Positions 36,987 to 49,832 of a stretch of DNA of 64,000 bases are shown piece by piece. Within the stretch, counting starts at the first letter, position 1. Each line of letters starts with the position of its first letter. Location: the NCBI GenBank assembly GCA_000328365.1, contig KB306105.1, forward strand, positions 138,780-202,779. Reading direction: 5' to 3'. A program made the position numbers and the translations under genes. This DNA is from Capitella teleta (taxonomy: Eukaryota > Annelida > Polychaeta > Capitellidae). Below the pieces are notes generated by a model. It did no database searches, was not told the DNA's origin, and worked only from the letters and a program-made list of their open reading frames with translations.

Positions 36987-37057
36987 GCGAGCAAATTGCT
37001 TTATAGCAAATTGCTATATAGCAATTTGCTATATTGAGTATATAGCAATTTGCTCGC
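36987..37057. repeat. 71-bp hairpin of nested TAGCAAATTGCTA palindromes
   Basis: Outer arms GCGAGCAAATTGCT and AGCAATTTGCTCGC are perfectly complementary. Between them TAGCAAATTGCTATATAGCA and its complement form a second, inner palindrome. Confidence 0.85.
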
Positions 37058-37640
37058 ACAGGACCACCTCGCAACAACGCGTCATTTTAAATGAAGAAGC
37101 TGATAGGGGAATTCCAGTGTGTTTTGAGAGATGGACGGATATACGGATCCGATATCCGCTACATGGGTATCCAGGCTCTCAATAGATAGCGATATCAATA
37201 AAATGTTGAGATATGTGTTATGATATTCATAAAAAATCCAATACTCATCATTTCCATCAATTACAGCCGATACGAGGCCCCAAAATTGAATAAAAATGCG
37301 GAAATAGCAACTACTATTAAGATTATTTATTAATCACTAAATGAACAACATGGTCATGGCCGGTGGTCTCGCGTCGCCTTAATAGTAAATGCATGGCTTA
37401 ATAAGTTAATATCTATATGGGGGTACATTGTGTCACGTACTTAAACTGATTTAAATGTCCGTTAAACATCATGATCAACTAAAAGTAAATTACTTGGAAA
37501 TCATTTTCAATGGGTTCACCCTTAGCTGTCCCCCGCCCATCCCCCCTCCCTCTCCATCCCACATTTAAATAATCAATAATTCACAATGGCAACTCACATG
37601 ATATGATCATAACAACGCCATGCAACATCGATTTGCGTTG
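37058..37640. other. Intergenic, no gene seen
   Basis: A pyrimidine-rich tract at about 37530-37562; otherwise featureless. Confidence 0.45.
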
Positions 37641-37780
37641 CATTTTCTTGGCTGATGACCACTCAAACTGACCAATCAGCGATCGACCTGACCGTCATGC
37701 TCTGCTGGTTCATTTTACATGTTCCTGATTGTTATCACCAAACTGTGTTACAGATTTGTTCACGAGGACGCTTTTCCGTG

Positions 37781-37827
37781 ATGCATTGCATAGAATCAGG
37801 TGTTACACCTGATTCTATGCAATGCAT
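37781..37827. repeat. 47-bp perfect palindrome
   Basis: Two 23-bp arms (left ATGCATTGCATAGAATCAGG+TGT) are exact reverse complements around a single central T. It lies just upstream of the recognisable LINE coding region. Confidence 0.95.
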
Positions 37828-37829
37828 GA

Positions 37830-40030
37830 ATAGGGAGTGTCCAATCTTGGCGAAGCTACGGAATCTTTGATATGGCTCGATCAGCATAGAGCTCTTTTAA
37901 CTGAACTTATGGCCAGCATCCGCCTTTCTCACGATGCAGTCGCATGTCCGCATCTCCATTGCGCCGACCATTTCGATCTAATCACCAAGTATCATGAGGA
38001 CATCGTACGTACGTTGTTGCATTGAAGCCGCGAGGCGGACCGTGCCGCAATGAGCAGTCACAGCAGAAACAAGGCAGGATGGAAAGAGCATGTTGAGCCC
38101 TTCAAAAAAGAAGCAATTGTTTGGAATAATTCGTGGTGTGAGAAAGGCAGACCTTGCATCGGACCTCTGAAAGAAACCAGGGGTGCCACAAGGGGAGAGT
38201 ACAGAAGGAGATTGCGTTGGGTAATCCGTAATCAAGACAATCTTAGGTCTGCGGCAATGGCCAATGTGCTCAACGAGAACTGAGACAGGTATTTCTGGGA
38301 TGAAATCAAGATATTACGCGGGAGAGGCACTGCATGTGTGATGATGTGTCGATGCCGTGGACGGCGTGGAGGGCACAGAGGCCAATTGTGAGAACTTTCA
38401 GCAAAAGTAGACAGAGCTCTATAACTCAGTGAGTTATGATTCTAATGACGAAGGGAAAGTCGGATAGTTGCGATCGGCTCAAGTCCGGCTCACTGTATCA
38501 ATGGACCGCGACAGTTAGCCAGTCATGTTGCAATGATGCTGAGTACGATGCTTCGGCATGGAGGATGCCCCGATGGAATGCTATTGTTCGTGTTAGTTCC
38601 TCTATTCCGAAGAACAGTCGCAAGTCACTGAGGGTGAGCAACAACTACAGGTCCATAGCCATGCATAAGCAGTATGATTGGGAAATTTTTTGACAATGTG
38701 GTACTCCGCAAGCATGCGGCAATTTTATCAACATCTCATCTACAGTTTCGATTTAAACCAAATCATTCAACAACGCAATGTACTTTTATTTTAAAAGAAA
38801 TCATCGACCACTACTCAGCCGCTGATTGTACTCTTAGGCGCCACCAAAGCGTTTGATCGAGTGGACTTCGTGAAATTGTTTGGGCTTTTAAATGAGAGGG
38901 GCCTCTGTCCCATGTCTTGCAGACTGATCATGAACATGTGCCTGCACCAGACGATGGTTGTGCGATGGAATGGAAGGAGATCTGAGTCGTTTTACTGCAC
39001 AAATACAGGGAGGTGTCCTGAGTCCAGTCTTGTTTTGCGTCTATACCGATGTTCTGCTCGGCCGCCTCGAAGCACTTGGTGTGGGTTGCCACCTAGGGCT
39101 TCTTTTTTCCGGATCATTTGCATACGCTGACGACTTGACGCTGCTTGCTTCATCGGTTGGATCCATGGATGCCATGCTCAGACTCGGTGAGGCTTTCTGA
39201 GCTGAATATGCCGTTAAATAGAATAGTACGAAGAGCCTCAGCATGGCCTTCAACCTTCGAAGGGCAGAACCACTGATCTTTCAGTTAGCTGAGGACAACA
39301 TTCCATTCGAAACGTCAGCGGTGCTCTTAGGCACAATAATATCAATAGGATCAACAAAGACCTCTATATAGCCACAAATAAAATTACTCATTTTTTTCCC
39401 AATTACTAGTTACTTCACGACGCGTACCCAACTTTTCCGAACATAATGCTCTTCATTTTATGAGTCGCCATTGCTTCACCTTGATGACATCGAGCCCTTA
39501 ACCGTCTGTTGACGCAAGTGCATTCGAAGCCCAATGCGTTTCCATCCGCGCACTCACTGTGCCCTCATCCCGTTCATCATTGCCAAGCCCCGCATCTAAG
39601 TGGAACTAATTGAAAGGTTTGCAAAGTTTTGGCAGACATGCAGAATTAGCGGAAATCCCATTGTAAAGATGAGCTCGTGCTTAAATGAACGAAGCACATC
39701 CGCGGCGGCACGAAACCTCCGTCTCCTGATGAGCAAAATCAATATTAATTACGAGATGCTTACAGATATGGCCCTTCGCGAAAATCTTGTATCGGGGTTC
39801 AATGCGCGATGTGTTGGACCACACTTGGCTGAACACGTGAGTGAGGTTTTTGTGTAAACAGTCGATACCATTACTGAACTGTATTGTATTGTATTGTTGT
39901 TTGTTTGTTTGTTTGTTTGTTTGTTTGTTTGTTTGTTTGTTTGTTTTTTTTTTTTTTTCATTTCTTTTTTTCATTGTAATGTGTATTCTATTACTGTAAC
40001 TACATGACTGTTATCTGTGAATAAATGATA
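37830..40030 (+). mobile_element. LINE, degraded, reverse transcriptase and endonuclease-linker remnants
   Basis: Recognisable parts: the linker after the endonuclease (WKEHVEPFKKEAIVWNN at about 38.1 kb, LRWVIRNQDNLRSAAMANVL at 38.21 kb), reverse transcriptase (NNYRSIA at 38.64 kb, FKPNHSTTQCTFILKEI at 38.75 kb, FDRVDFVKLFGLLNERG at 38.85 kb), the catalytic FAYADDLTLLASS at 39.12 kb, and a 3' end around ATAAATGATA at 40.02 kb. The style is that of the CR1/Rex1/jockey superfamily. Frames change repeatedly and there are several stops, so it is dead. The 5' end, including the endonuclease core, is missing. Confidence 0.85.
39897..39959 (+). repeat. (TTTG)n tract followed by poly-T
   Basis: About twelve TTTG units then a T run, within the 3' part of the LINE. 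Confidence 0.95.
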
Positions 40031-41129
40031 TATACATGTATAATTGTTCGGATTGGTCGTATTTGTTACTTGGATTCTAAACTTCAAAATTCAAATTCAA
40101 ATTCGAATCAAAATTCGTAGAAGTGAGAAATCAGAAGCCGAAGTTTCACCCCATCCCTAGTAGCAACGAAACACTGACACCATAAAATTGCCAACTACCG
40201 TGAAAGCAGCCGAATAATTTATTCAACACGATTAAATGAGTAAGTATTTCTAAATTAGAACATAACAACATGTATCAACGAGTGCCAGACCCGAATGGCG
40301 ATAAAAGCGACCAATCAGAGAGCCAAAAATTAGGTCATTTCGTAACGATGCCCTCATTGGTGTCTGAATTGACAGAAGAAACACATGGCAACTGAAGAAA
40401 CAGACTTGCATGTGGAATTATGCTAAACGTTTATCCTCTAATAATAGTTCAGTACTACCAGCCTAAAATAACGTTCAATATGTTGAGTAGCTGTCATCAT
40501 GGACTCAAAAGAAAGGAGAGATGTATAGATAACAATATTTAGTAACACAGAATAAAACAATAATAATATCTGCAGATTAAAAATATCGTACGGCACATCA
40601 AACTTCATGTAACGGACCAAGGGGGTGGGGGGGATATGGTGCTGGGTAAATACTTTGTTTCTTATTCGGTAGACTGCGTGGTAGTAAACTCAGTTCAGAA
40701 GCGAAAATTCCACTATTTAATTTTGCTACCGGAATCGAAATTTGATCAAGCGTGAACATTGAAGAAAATGCAGCTTAAATTATTGCAATTATTTCTACGG
40801 AAACTATTAAATGCAATGTCAGTTACGTGAGTAGGTCACACAGCTGTGAATACTAGCAAGACCATTCTTAATTGAGTACTATTTCTAATATAATATGATT
40901 AGATGTTATAATAATTGATTTTTGACTGCAGTGTCGGAAAATTCGAAATCCAAAAAATATGAAACCGTTTTTTAAATCCGCACATTCAAGATACATATGA
41001 CTAGATTAAATACTTGATCACTTTTTAATCATTTGAGTATACACAGCTAGCGAATTTTGAGTGCCATTACTGCTCTAAGTACTACGGTTTATCGAGTATC
41101 GATTTCCGTATCGAGATCAGATTCCAGGA
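40031..41129. other. Intergenic, no gene seen
   Basis: AT-rich. The 3' UTR of the minus-strand glutamate decarboxylase gene should occupy the right part. Confidence 0.45.
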
Positions 41130-44100
41130 CTAGATTTCTTCACCAATGCGTTCAATCTCACTGATCAGCCAGTCAATATCAGGATAGGTCGACGCTGGAT
41201 TCGAGTTGATCATCCGGAAAAAGTTTGGCAGTTTGCCCATTGGCTGATAGCCAACCATGGTGCTGCCTTTCTCCATCATACGTGCCTTGATCCTGGGGGC
41301 GACCTGCAAGATGAGAAGTGTGGATTTAAAGAAGTGAAGTGTCCATAAGTTGTGAAATAACCTTGTGCAGTTCCGACTCCCTTTCTTTGCCCGGGGGCAG
41401 GTGGCGAATGTTCTTTGGGACGTACCAGAAGCACACGTTGATAAACTCCGGCTGGAGTTGTGTTTTGATAATAATTACAGCCTTACGTGCAAACACAACT
41501 CACATTCTCCAGAACAAATTCAAACCCGTCCGTTTGTCGAACTTTTTTCTGCAGATATCTGAAACGAAAATAATTATAGGCTTGCATTGCTTAATCGTTC
41601 AATAACTAAGTTTATAACTTTTATAAATCCCATAAAATAACATCACGGACGCTTCACTGTGTGTCATCTATGACACGCACGAAGTGACACAGCACAAAAG
41701 TGTGTCCACGAATCATAACGCACCTGGACAGAGACATAAGGTGATCAATGTGGATCTGCATGCCGCGGTCTCCCTTCGCTCTCCACATCAGCCACAGTTT
41801 GAAGACATCATTATGTCTGCCGCACTGAATTGCTTTGTCACCCGTGTCGTAGCTGACGTCATAATGTTTGTCCGGTTGGAAGAGGTAATCAGCCTTCAAC
41901 GAATTCGTCGCTTCTAGTAAGCCCTAAAATCATAACGTATTTTGATTACGTCAGTGGTGACATTACGTACTTCCGGGAGTCTGACCAATCAGAAGCAATT
42001 GGTCTATAAAACTAATCCAGCATTGAATTTCTAAATCTGAGTTTCCTTCAGCCACAGCGATTTGCCAATTAATTACCATTATAACCTGCCATGGGATTGT
42101 CAATTCATTGGTCGATTATAATATCATACGAGTTGGGAGTTCATACGAGAGATGCATGGAACATACCGGTTCTCGGATGAGTATTGCTGAACACTGAAGC
42201 ACAGCTCCAAGGAGCTTGTGCGGATTCCAGGTCATAGAGTTTACCCTGTCGGATTTAAGGAAATAGATACAATCAGCTCGTCCAATGGTCATACCTATGA
42301 ACTCCACTCAGCAGGTGTTTGTGCGTTGGAGACACAAGAGCACTTCCACCCCACGCTCCCTGGGGTAAGAGGAGAAGATGTGAGGGTGTTTAGCCTATTA
42401 CATAATCGCAATATCTTACGTCCACGTGGAACCACAGCCCGTACTTTTCACAAACGTCAGCAATATCGTTGATGGGATCGAATGCCCCAAGGACGGTCGT
42501 TCCAGCAGTGGCTGCGACGAAGAACGGCACTCCGCCCTCAGCCAACGCCTGCTCTATGCGCGACTCCAAGTCTTCAACGCTCATGCGGCCTCTGTGCGGG
42601 TAAAGTATTACTAAGAGTCCTATCACTAGGTCCTGTCAAGCGGATGATTCAACAGATAACTTTGAACATTCTGCATCATTTGCTCTACATGTATACGTTT
42701 ACTTGGTTAGATTATCCAAGTCCATATACATTGACGTAGAATGATTATATAATGGGAATACATGTAACTAAATTCACAATTTAAGACAAAAATGTTGGAT
42801 GGTGATAACTCACCTGTCGTCGGCTTTGATGTTAATCACGTTGTCAAGACCTATGCCCAGCAAAGCGCCCGCCCTTTTGATCGAAAAGTGGCTCTGTGCA
42901 CACACAAACACACACACACAAAGAAAGAGGAACTGTATATTCTAAACAATGTTGCACCAATACACTCGATCAGATTCATGCGCATACGTTTTATACAATG
43001 TATCAAAATGACAAATAAAAACACCTCACTGCCTTATTTACGAATATAAATATTTTTGTGAAATTCGGAAAATTTTGGCTGACTTAGAATGGGCATCGCG
43101 CATTAATGCGCCACTACGGAGCAAGACTACAACACTCCCCCCATGGCAATAACGGTAGTCGGAATTCATAAAAGTTATCACCGCTAATTTAATTGGTCAT
43201 CCTATGCATATCTGATCATCTCACGATGACGCACCTAATTGGTTGAATGGGCATTTTTCTTGGATCCATGACACTTCTCCGATGGCATTCATTCCGATTG
43301 CATAATTAATTCAGATCTAGTGTAATGTTAGCTTCAATGTACTCTCCTTTCACTGAGCTTAATGAGTGAGGAACTACTACAGCTCACAAGATGTTCAGAA
43401 GGAACAAACAAAAGACATCATTGGACGAAACACAAATTGACATTTCAATACAATGTATCATTGTATGCATACGAAGTGACATCTCTTCACCATAGCCCCA
43501 AACAGTGGGATAGACTCACCATCTCAGAAGTGAACATGACGAGGCGGGGCTGCCCAGTCATTCCTTTGACCTTGCTGTCCGGTATCTTGGTATGTCTGGC
43601 AACCGCCACTGCGTACAGGTTGGATATGGCTCCACCTAGTGCCATTCATTTGACATTTGCAATAAATAGTTTTTCAATGTTAAAACAAAAATGCTACCTG
43701 GAGCGAATATGCCATCACCGTGACCATTGGGCCAACCGATGTGTTCCCGAAGTTTGGTGAGAACGATATCTTCCATGAGAGTAAACACCGGTGCGATTTC
43801 GTACGTGAACCTGGTTGACTCAGTTAATGAGTAAATAGGTCATGTGTAATTGACCTACATGTTGGTGTTGGCTGTTGCAGTCAGCCATTCTCCAGCCAGA
43901 GCTATGATGTCCAATCCAGTAGACAGTTGGTTAAAGAAGCGAGGGTGGGCTGATGGGGAAAGGAAGAGGATGGATATTGCGATTTGACAATTGAAATATT
44001 AGAAATAGAATTAGAAAGGAAATCTATTGGAAAGAAGAAAGAAGACACTCTGAAAGGGAAGCCGAGAAAGAAAGGGTTGCCATTTGCCAATCTGAAAAAG

Positions 44101-45731
44101 TCCCCCAAAAACCCAGTCAACAAACTAAGCTAACAAGTCACGTGATCGATGACGCAGCCACAGCTGTCAGCGCCACCTGGCGTCGGACACGAAGAACTAA
44201 TTTGGCACCGCTTAACGCCGGGGCTAGCTTTCATAACGCGTTTGGTATCGATTCTCGGTGTCAGATATTTCAATCTCGTCCAGATTCTAATAACTCCAGT
44301 AGAACGCGGACGGCGAATTCTGTGCTTCTGTTAATAAACGGGGAGAGCAAAGAGTAATGGCCGCCGGGTTGTGAAAAGGCCGGGCCGATATTAACACCGT
44401 GTTTTGTGCACCCACATTCCGAGGCTGCTGTGGATGATATTATTGTATGTCTCGGATTGTGTCATTCTCAGTTATTCTGGCATTTTTTAATCCAATACGA
44501 ACTAGCAGAGGGAATTGGATGTAACCGTTGCGTTGGTGGTTGCATGGCAATAGAGATTGCGCGTGCGCATTGTATCACAAAAGGACGGTTGTATCAAGAT
44601 GAAATGTACCACTACGAAATTGCAATAGTAACCGTCTATCTGGGAGATGTTTCATGCAGTCTTCTGCATTATTTGAGCTTGCTGTCCACATTGTCAATAT
44701 TCAGCGCTATTATTACGAGCAACATATCATTTACCGTGCACTAGCTGCATTATTACTGTACAGTTGATTCCAAGAAATACCTTTATCAGCGAATCACCTG
44801 TTTTGACGCAATACTTGAGCGTTTCTTTGCAGTCGGATAGAACCTGCTCAAGATTCTGTGGGTCGTCCTGAATATCCAGGCAATGACTCATCATGTCCTT
44901 CAGCTGATGAGGATGATGGAAATCCAGAACCTGAAGCGAATGAGTTGGTTGGGGGAGGGGTGCATAGGTGTTTAGCAACCAATCAGACATACCTTGGAGG
45001 ACCGGTCATTATTCTTGCGGATGTAATCAATGAGAATATCCACCACTTCCTGAAGAAACTCACTCGTCTTTGCGTGTCCAGTCGTAGTGGGTAGAAGTTC
45101 TGTGAAGTGGTGAGTTTGCAATGTAATAAGCGTATAGTTAGGTTTACACTGAAGATTTTTTTTTTTTTTTTTTTTTTATTTTTTTTTTTCTTAGGGGGTG
45201 TACTAATGAGACAGCACATGTGCAGTGTGAGACAGTGATAACGAAGCTGTGATTTCTGCTTGATAGCATTCTTTGTAAGCGAATTATTTCTGGCGTGACA
45301 CCGGAAGAAAGTTCCGAGTCGAGCGGGTGCAAGTGTCAGGCGGTTGAATGAAGGAAACTAGGATTGATTGAGTTACAACGAAATTGGATATAGTGTCACG
45401 CTATGAGGAGGGAGAAGCCGACACCGTGAATGCCTCCACTGGTTTGGCGTATTTGACTATTTCTATGTATTGGTAATACTCTTGAACACGCTTAATTCGG
45501 AGATTTTATATGTCAGAGTATTCAAACACACACACCTGCTGACTCACCTCGAGCAAAGATTGACTCAAACTTGGTCCAGTCCGGTTCCCATTGCCCCAGT
45601 TCGACCTCTTCATCCGGTTGGTCGATGCTGTCGTTGCAGATGGACGGGGTCTTCTTGAACATCATGGTCGCCCGGCGTCGGTCTCTTTGGTGCAGCATGG
45701 TGCCAACGTCAAAGGACTGGCTTCCCTTCAC
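41130..45731 (-). CDS. GAD1: Glutamate decarboxylase, 14 exons
   Basis: Minus-strand exons: 45548-45731, 44993-45099, 44798-44930, 43859-43949, 43698-43810, 43520-43635, 42814-42893, 42420-42591, 42295-42359, 42167-42245, 41724-41923, 41504-41558, 41362-41451, 41130-41303. All join in phase, giving about 552 residues. Matches to animal GAD65/67 run the whole length: [86 protein letters not shown], the PLP-lysine motif [28 protein letters not shown] and [11 protein letters not shown]. The enzyme makes GABA from glutamate using pyridoxal phosphate; the full set of substrate motifs suits GAD more than CSAD. Most introns are 48-62 bp. The first listed exon starts with GTG at an acceptor, so a further 5' exon is expected, perhaps 49571-49737. 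GAD1 versus GAD2 cannot be separated. Confidence 0.93.
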
Positions 45732-48150
45732 CTGGTTCTCTGTTGCGGGATGTGATTATTACAATGTAAGTTATCATTGTAAATGTTTTATACGTGAAAA
45801 GAGTGTAAAGATGATGTACATGCGTAACATCACATTTCCAATCCATCCCAATAGTTCTCTTGACAATTCCCGGTGTGTCCTTCATCGGACAGGGCAGGGA
45901 AAAGGACCTTGTTGAAACGCGTACCACGGGATAGAGGTACCATTACCACCACATGGTCCATGATTGCATATACAAATGGAGTTTATTGCACACCGGCCTT
46001 CTTGACGTGCGATAACATGCGAGAATTAACCGTGGGGTGGTCTTTGAAGAAAGGCTTGCTGAGAGTGTTTTATGAATGCACTAACATCATCGTCATCATT
46101 GTCCCTTTGGGTCCAAATGAATCGAACTCTGGTCTCTCGATGACTCGTGACCCGACTCTATAAACCATCTCTGTGTCTCTGCAGTGCGAACACCTTTCCT
46201 CGGTTCAAGAGGGGGCGTCTAAGATAAAGAACCGGCATTAGGCCTATCCTTGAGTAATTGGGCCAATCATTGTGTGTTCATCATTTATTGGGGTCAAGGA
46301 TATTATCACAATGTCTTTACTTCCAGAAGAACCAGAACGAGGCTAAAATCCGATCTTAAATTAACGAGGGTTTCCGATTGTTTTCTTTTACTGTTATCGC
46401 CAGAGAGTGAAAGTGAAACCACGGGGAAGTCGTTCGCTGAATGAGTCAATAGTTTCTAGGAAGTGAGAGCATTTCCTTTGTCTGCTAAACCTAACCTTCA
46501 AACATTAAGGCCAAGGTCGTCAAATGCTCGGACTTACTAGTAGGCCTAAATCACAAATCACGTGCGTTAATTGTGTGACTTCCCGACATCACAAGTATGC
46601 TTGTCTGGTGCACAATTATTGTACTGTTGAGCGACTTTCAGTTTTCCTTGCATTCTTGAATGATACTTATGAGTTAAGCATCAATCGAAGAACGACTGGA
46701 AAAAGGCTGAACATTTAGAACCGGACTTAATTTAATTTCACATGGAAAAGTCCTTAAACCAGTATAGCAAGTGATGAAAAATGGAATTTCAATATTAGCA
46801 AATACATGTAGAACAACACTGTGGATGAGAAACAGAAGGGTATTTTACGTTTCACCAGTGAGATCACCATTGCTGGAATCTGCTCCATAAAATGGTTTGG
46901 GAAGAGGAGGTACAACACAGGTGTTTGAAAGGCACAAAGGAGAGTATTAGTTGAAGTCAGGGTAGAATACAAATAATAGATTGATTAATATAGCACCATA
47001 TAACAGACAACCATAATATAATAGTATATCAAAATAATAACATTACATTGAGTTACTCAGTGAGGAGAAAACTGTATAAAATCAATGGCTTGTTTGCCTT
47101 CTAATCATAATCCTAAAGTTTAACTCAACACCCGGATAGTCACCCCATTAAAAGGAACCCCAGAAAAGGTTACATCTTGTTCGTCCGATGCGGAAGGGGA
47201 TGCGGCTTCAGAAGGCCGCAAGCTGCGATTTCACCCATGTGTCACTTTCCCATGGACGGCGTGTTTACTTCGTAATATTTGCGGTCTCCGGATACCACTT
47301 TCATGTGACATTCTTATTGTATGGTTAGTACCGTAATCTCCGATGAATCCACACAATGCCATAGGTTCTTAATTTGATTGGTTTCTGTGCCAATTCTGTA
47401 ACCCTATGGGTAATTTCTGTGTTTGTGTAGCATCATCTGCCGGGGATTTATAATAAAATGGTGTTAACTTTGCAATACATTTTTTTTATTTTATGGACAC
47501 TACATTTCCTGCTAAAGTACTCTTCACCAAATTAGAATCTACCTGTATTTTCTATTTGCATGACTGGAATCACAATAGAGCCGAAATATACAAGTATCGT
47601 TTTGATTACTATATGTACATCATGCATCTTTTGAAATTATTATATAGTTTTTTCTTTCTAACGGTGTTCATAATTAATTCATTTCTACCCCAACCTCTCC
47701 ACGTAGGAGCTGCGCCCCAGTATTTGTCCAGTGCTGGCTAAATCAGTGACCCTGACCCGTTGTAAGTTTTTCTTATTGGCTACATGTGCAAACACAGTAT
47801 CTCGTGAAAAATATTAATAGAACGTTCTGTTCTCGCTGGTTATACTGATACATTTCATTGAAAATTCACACAAGGGCATCTACCGTATTAGACATTTGAA
47901 ATGACCACTAATTAACGTTTTCACTCGTTAATGTACTTCATAATTTCTAGAGGCCCAACAGGTGGTCTATTAAAATTAAAATTAAACTAGACTTCAAAAA
48001 TGCACATATATATATATATATTTTTTTTTTTTTTGCATGTTGAACTACCAGAATACAGTAAACCCGCAAATTTGAATATTTTCGTCTCAGGTGATTTAAC
48101 TCTTATTTTTTTAAATATTATATATTTTATAAATATAATAAATTATTGTG
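45732..48150. other. Upstream region or first intron of GAD gene, no other gene seen
   Basis: A minus-strand frame at 45709-45927 was considered as a 5' exon but its phase does not fit. The rest is AT-rich with no recognised element. Confidence 0.4.
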
Positions 48151-49215
48151 CTTAATGATAGGTGAAAACTGGTTTCATCATGGCACCACGAAAGAATGTG
48201 CATTATGCATATATACATGTACATCTACACATCCGCGAAAATAAATATTAATTCTGAATTTCTACTGTTTGTTTTTTAAACAAAAGCTTTGCAATTTTCA
48301 TTTTGTTAATAAAGTGGTTTGTTTGTAAATGCATCAGAATGCAATTCCCAAAGGTCACAAGAGGAAATATTTACGTTCCTTGATCACTCCGAAATATCAA
48401 GTAAGTTTTAAAAAGAACATCCATTTGGGTATTGCATAATGTGGTAAAATCACAAAGCATCACAAACCTAATAATTATACAATCACATTGAATTAATAGC
48501 CCCAAATACATCTTCTAATATCTCGAAATTACGAGATATTATCTCGTAATTTCGAGATATCATCTAGTAATTTCGAGATAATATCTTATGAGATTTCATC
48601 ATGGCGGCTCAACAACTGGTAAAATTTTTAAGAAACAGCGGTTTGGCGCATCTGATTTCGACATTCCTAGTTGAGAAGGTACTGTTAACTACGGTTGCTG
48701 GGAGAGGACAGGGTGTGATTTTTTTTTTTTTTTTTTTTTTTTTTGTAGAGGCTCTCGAAATTTCGAGATAATATCTCGAAATTACTAGATAATATCTCGA
48801 AATTACGAGATAATTTTGAGATACCATCTGGTAATTTCGAGATACTATCTCGAAATTACGAGTTTAATTAATGAGATTTCATCATGGCGGTTCAGCAACT
48901 GGAATATTTTTTAAGAAGCAAGAGGTTTGGCGCATCTGATGCGAAGGTAACTGTAGTAATGATAGGTGAAAACTGGTTTCATCATGGGACCACGAAAGAG
49001 TGTGCACTGTGCTTATGCTTCATTGCATGAACCTTAGCGCTGGAAGTTCGTTTTTAATTTTTTTATACCATGAAGCATGATGAGTTATGATCACCGAATG
49101 TTAATTTTAAAAAGAACATCCATTCGGGTATTGCATAATGTGGGAAATTCACAAAGCATCACGAACCTAATAATTATACAATCACATAGAATTAATAGCC
49201 ACAAATACATCTTGT
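48150..49215 (+). repeat. Local direct duplication with palindromic ATCTCGAAATTACGAGAT repeats
   Basis: Three blocks occur twice: AATGATAGGTGAAAACTGGT (48155 and 48958), AAAAAGAACATCCATT...GCATAATGTGG and following about 100 bp (48410 and 49111), and ATGAGATTTCATCATGGCGG (48590 and 48871). Between 48520-48590 and 48765-48865 lie about ten copies of the palindrome-like ATCTCGAAATTACGAGAT and TCTCGTAATTTCGAGA, with a T tract at 48719-48744. Confidence 0.8.
48601..48678 (+). CDS. Possible short first exon (MAAQQLVKFLRNSGL...)
   Basis: ATGGCGGCTC begins a 26-codon frame, MAAQQLVKFLRNSGLAHLIS then TFLVEK, that ends at GAAG|GTACTG in phase 0. The helix pattern recalls the start of a SAM domain. 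A diverged copy of the same start (ATGGCGGTTC) lies at 48884. No downstream exon was found, so this may be a repeat-borne or captured exon. Confidence 0.25.
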
Positions 49216-49570
49216 TGAATCTTAATTATAGGAATACATGTATAAATTAGGATTCTTTTCAAACACATTATCGGTAGACAACAAAGCAGGATAATACACG
49301 GAACTACCTTCAATAGTGACGTCACAACCGTAAAGGTTTGCTGAAATTCAGATGAAAGCATAAACATAACAAGAAAATAACATTCAAAAGAAAACCAAAC
49401 TAAGCTAGTAATTCAATTTAGATTATGATCCAAAAAGTTGATAAACTCCCAACAAAATGTTTCACCATCTATAACTCTACCATCCAAGTTCCTCCAATAA
49501 TTAAAAGTTTCTCTCATAATATTATATATCACTGTCACTAATATCCAAATGGAATACCAGATATACACTC

Positions 49571-49737
49571 ACCTTTAGTATTCTCCAGCGTGACCAAGTT
49601 TGCAACGTCAAAACAAGTTGTAACAATGTCTCTCTCCACTCTGCGCTCAACAGAAGCTCCGACGCAAGATGTATCAGAATGTTGTCTCCCAAACTCCCGC
49701 CCCGCGCATGCGCAGTTCTAGCCGAAACAAAACTCAT
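49571..49737 (-). CDS. Possible first exon of the GAD gene
   Basis: A minus-strand frame starting at 49737 (MSFVSARTAHARGGSLGD...) ends ATACTAAAG|GTGAGT, a strong donor in phase 0, which fits the phase 0 start of the GAD exon at 45731. The join would need a 3.8-kb intron. Phase agreement alone has one chance in three, so this is a guess; the exon could be non-coding or belong to another gene. Confidence 0.3.
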
Positions 49738-49740
49738 CGA
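49680..49740. promoter_or_regulatory. NRF1-type promoter element
   Basis: GCGCATGCGC (49703-49712) in a GC-rich patch, between a leftward frame with a good splice donor and a rightward frame starting at 49833. This suggests a bidirectional promoter. Confidence 0.4.
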
Positions 49741-49832
49741 TTGGACTGAGGGATTAGCCGGACAGAAGGGGTGTCGCTCCCCGCCTTATGTGGGCGATAA
49801 TAGAGGTATAAGGACGGTGGAATCTCCGGGGA

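Noticed and set aside
39681-39974. Minus-strand frame with TNKQTNKQ repeat
   Set aside because: It is the translation of the (TTTG)n tract in the LINE 3' end.
45709-45927. 5' exon of the GAD gene
   Set aside because: The possible donors end in a phase that does not match the phase 0 start of the exon at 45731.
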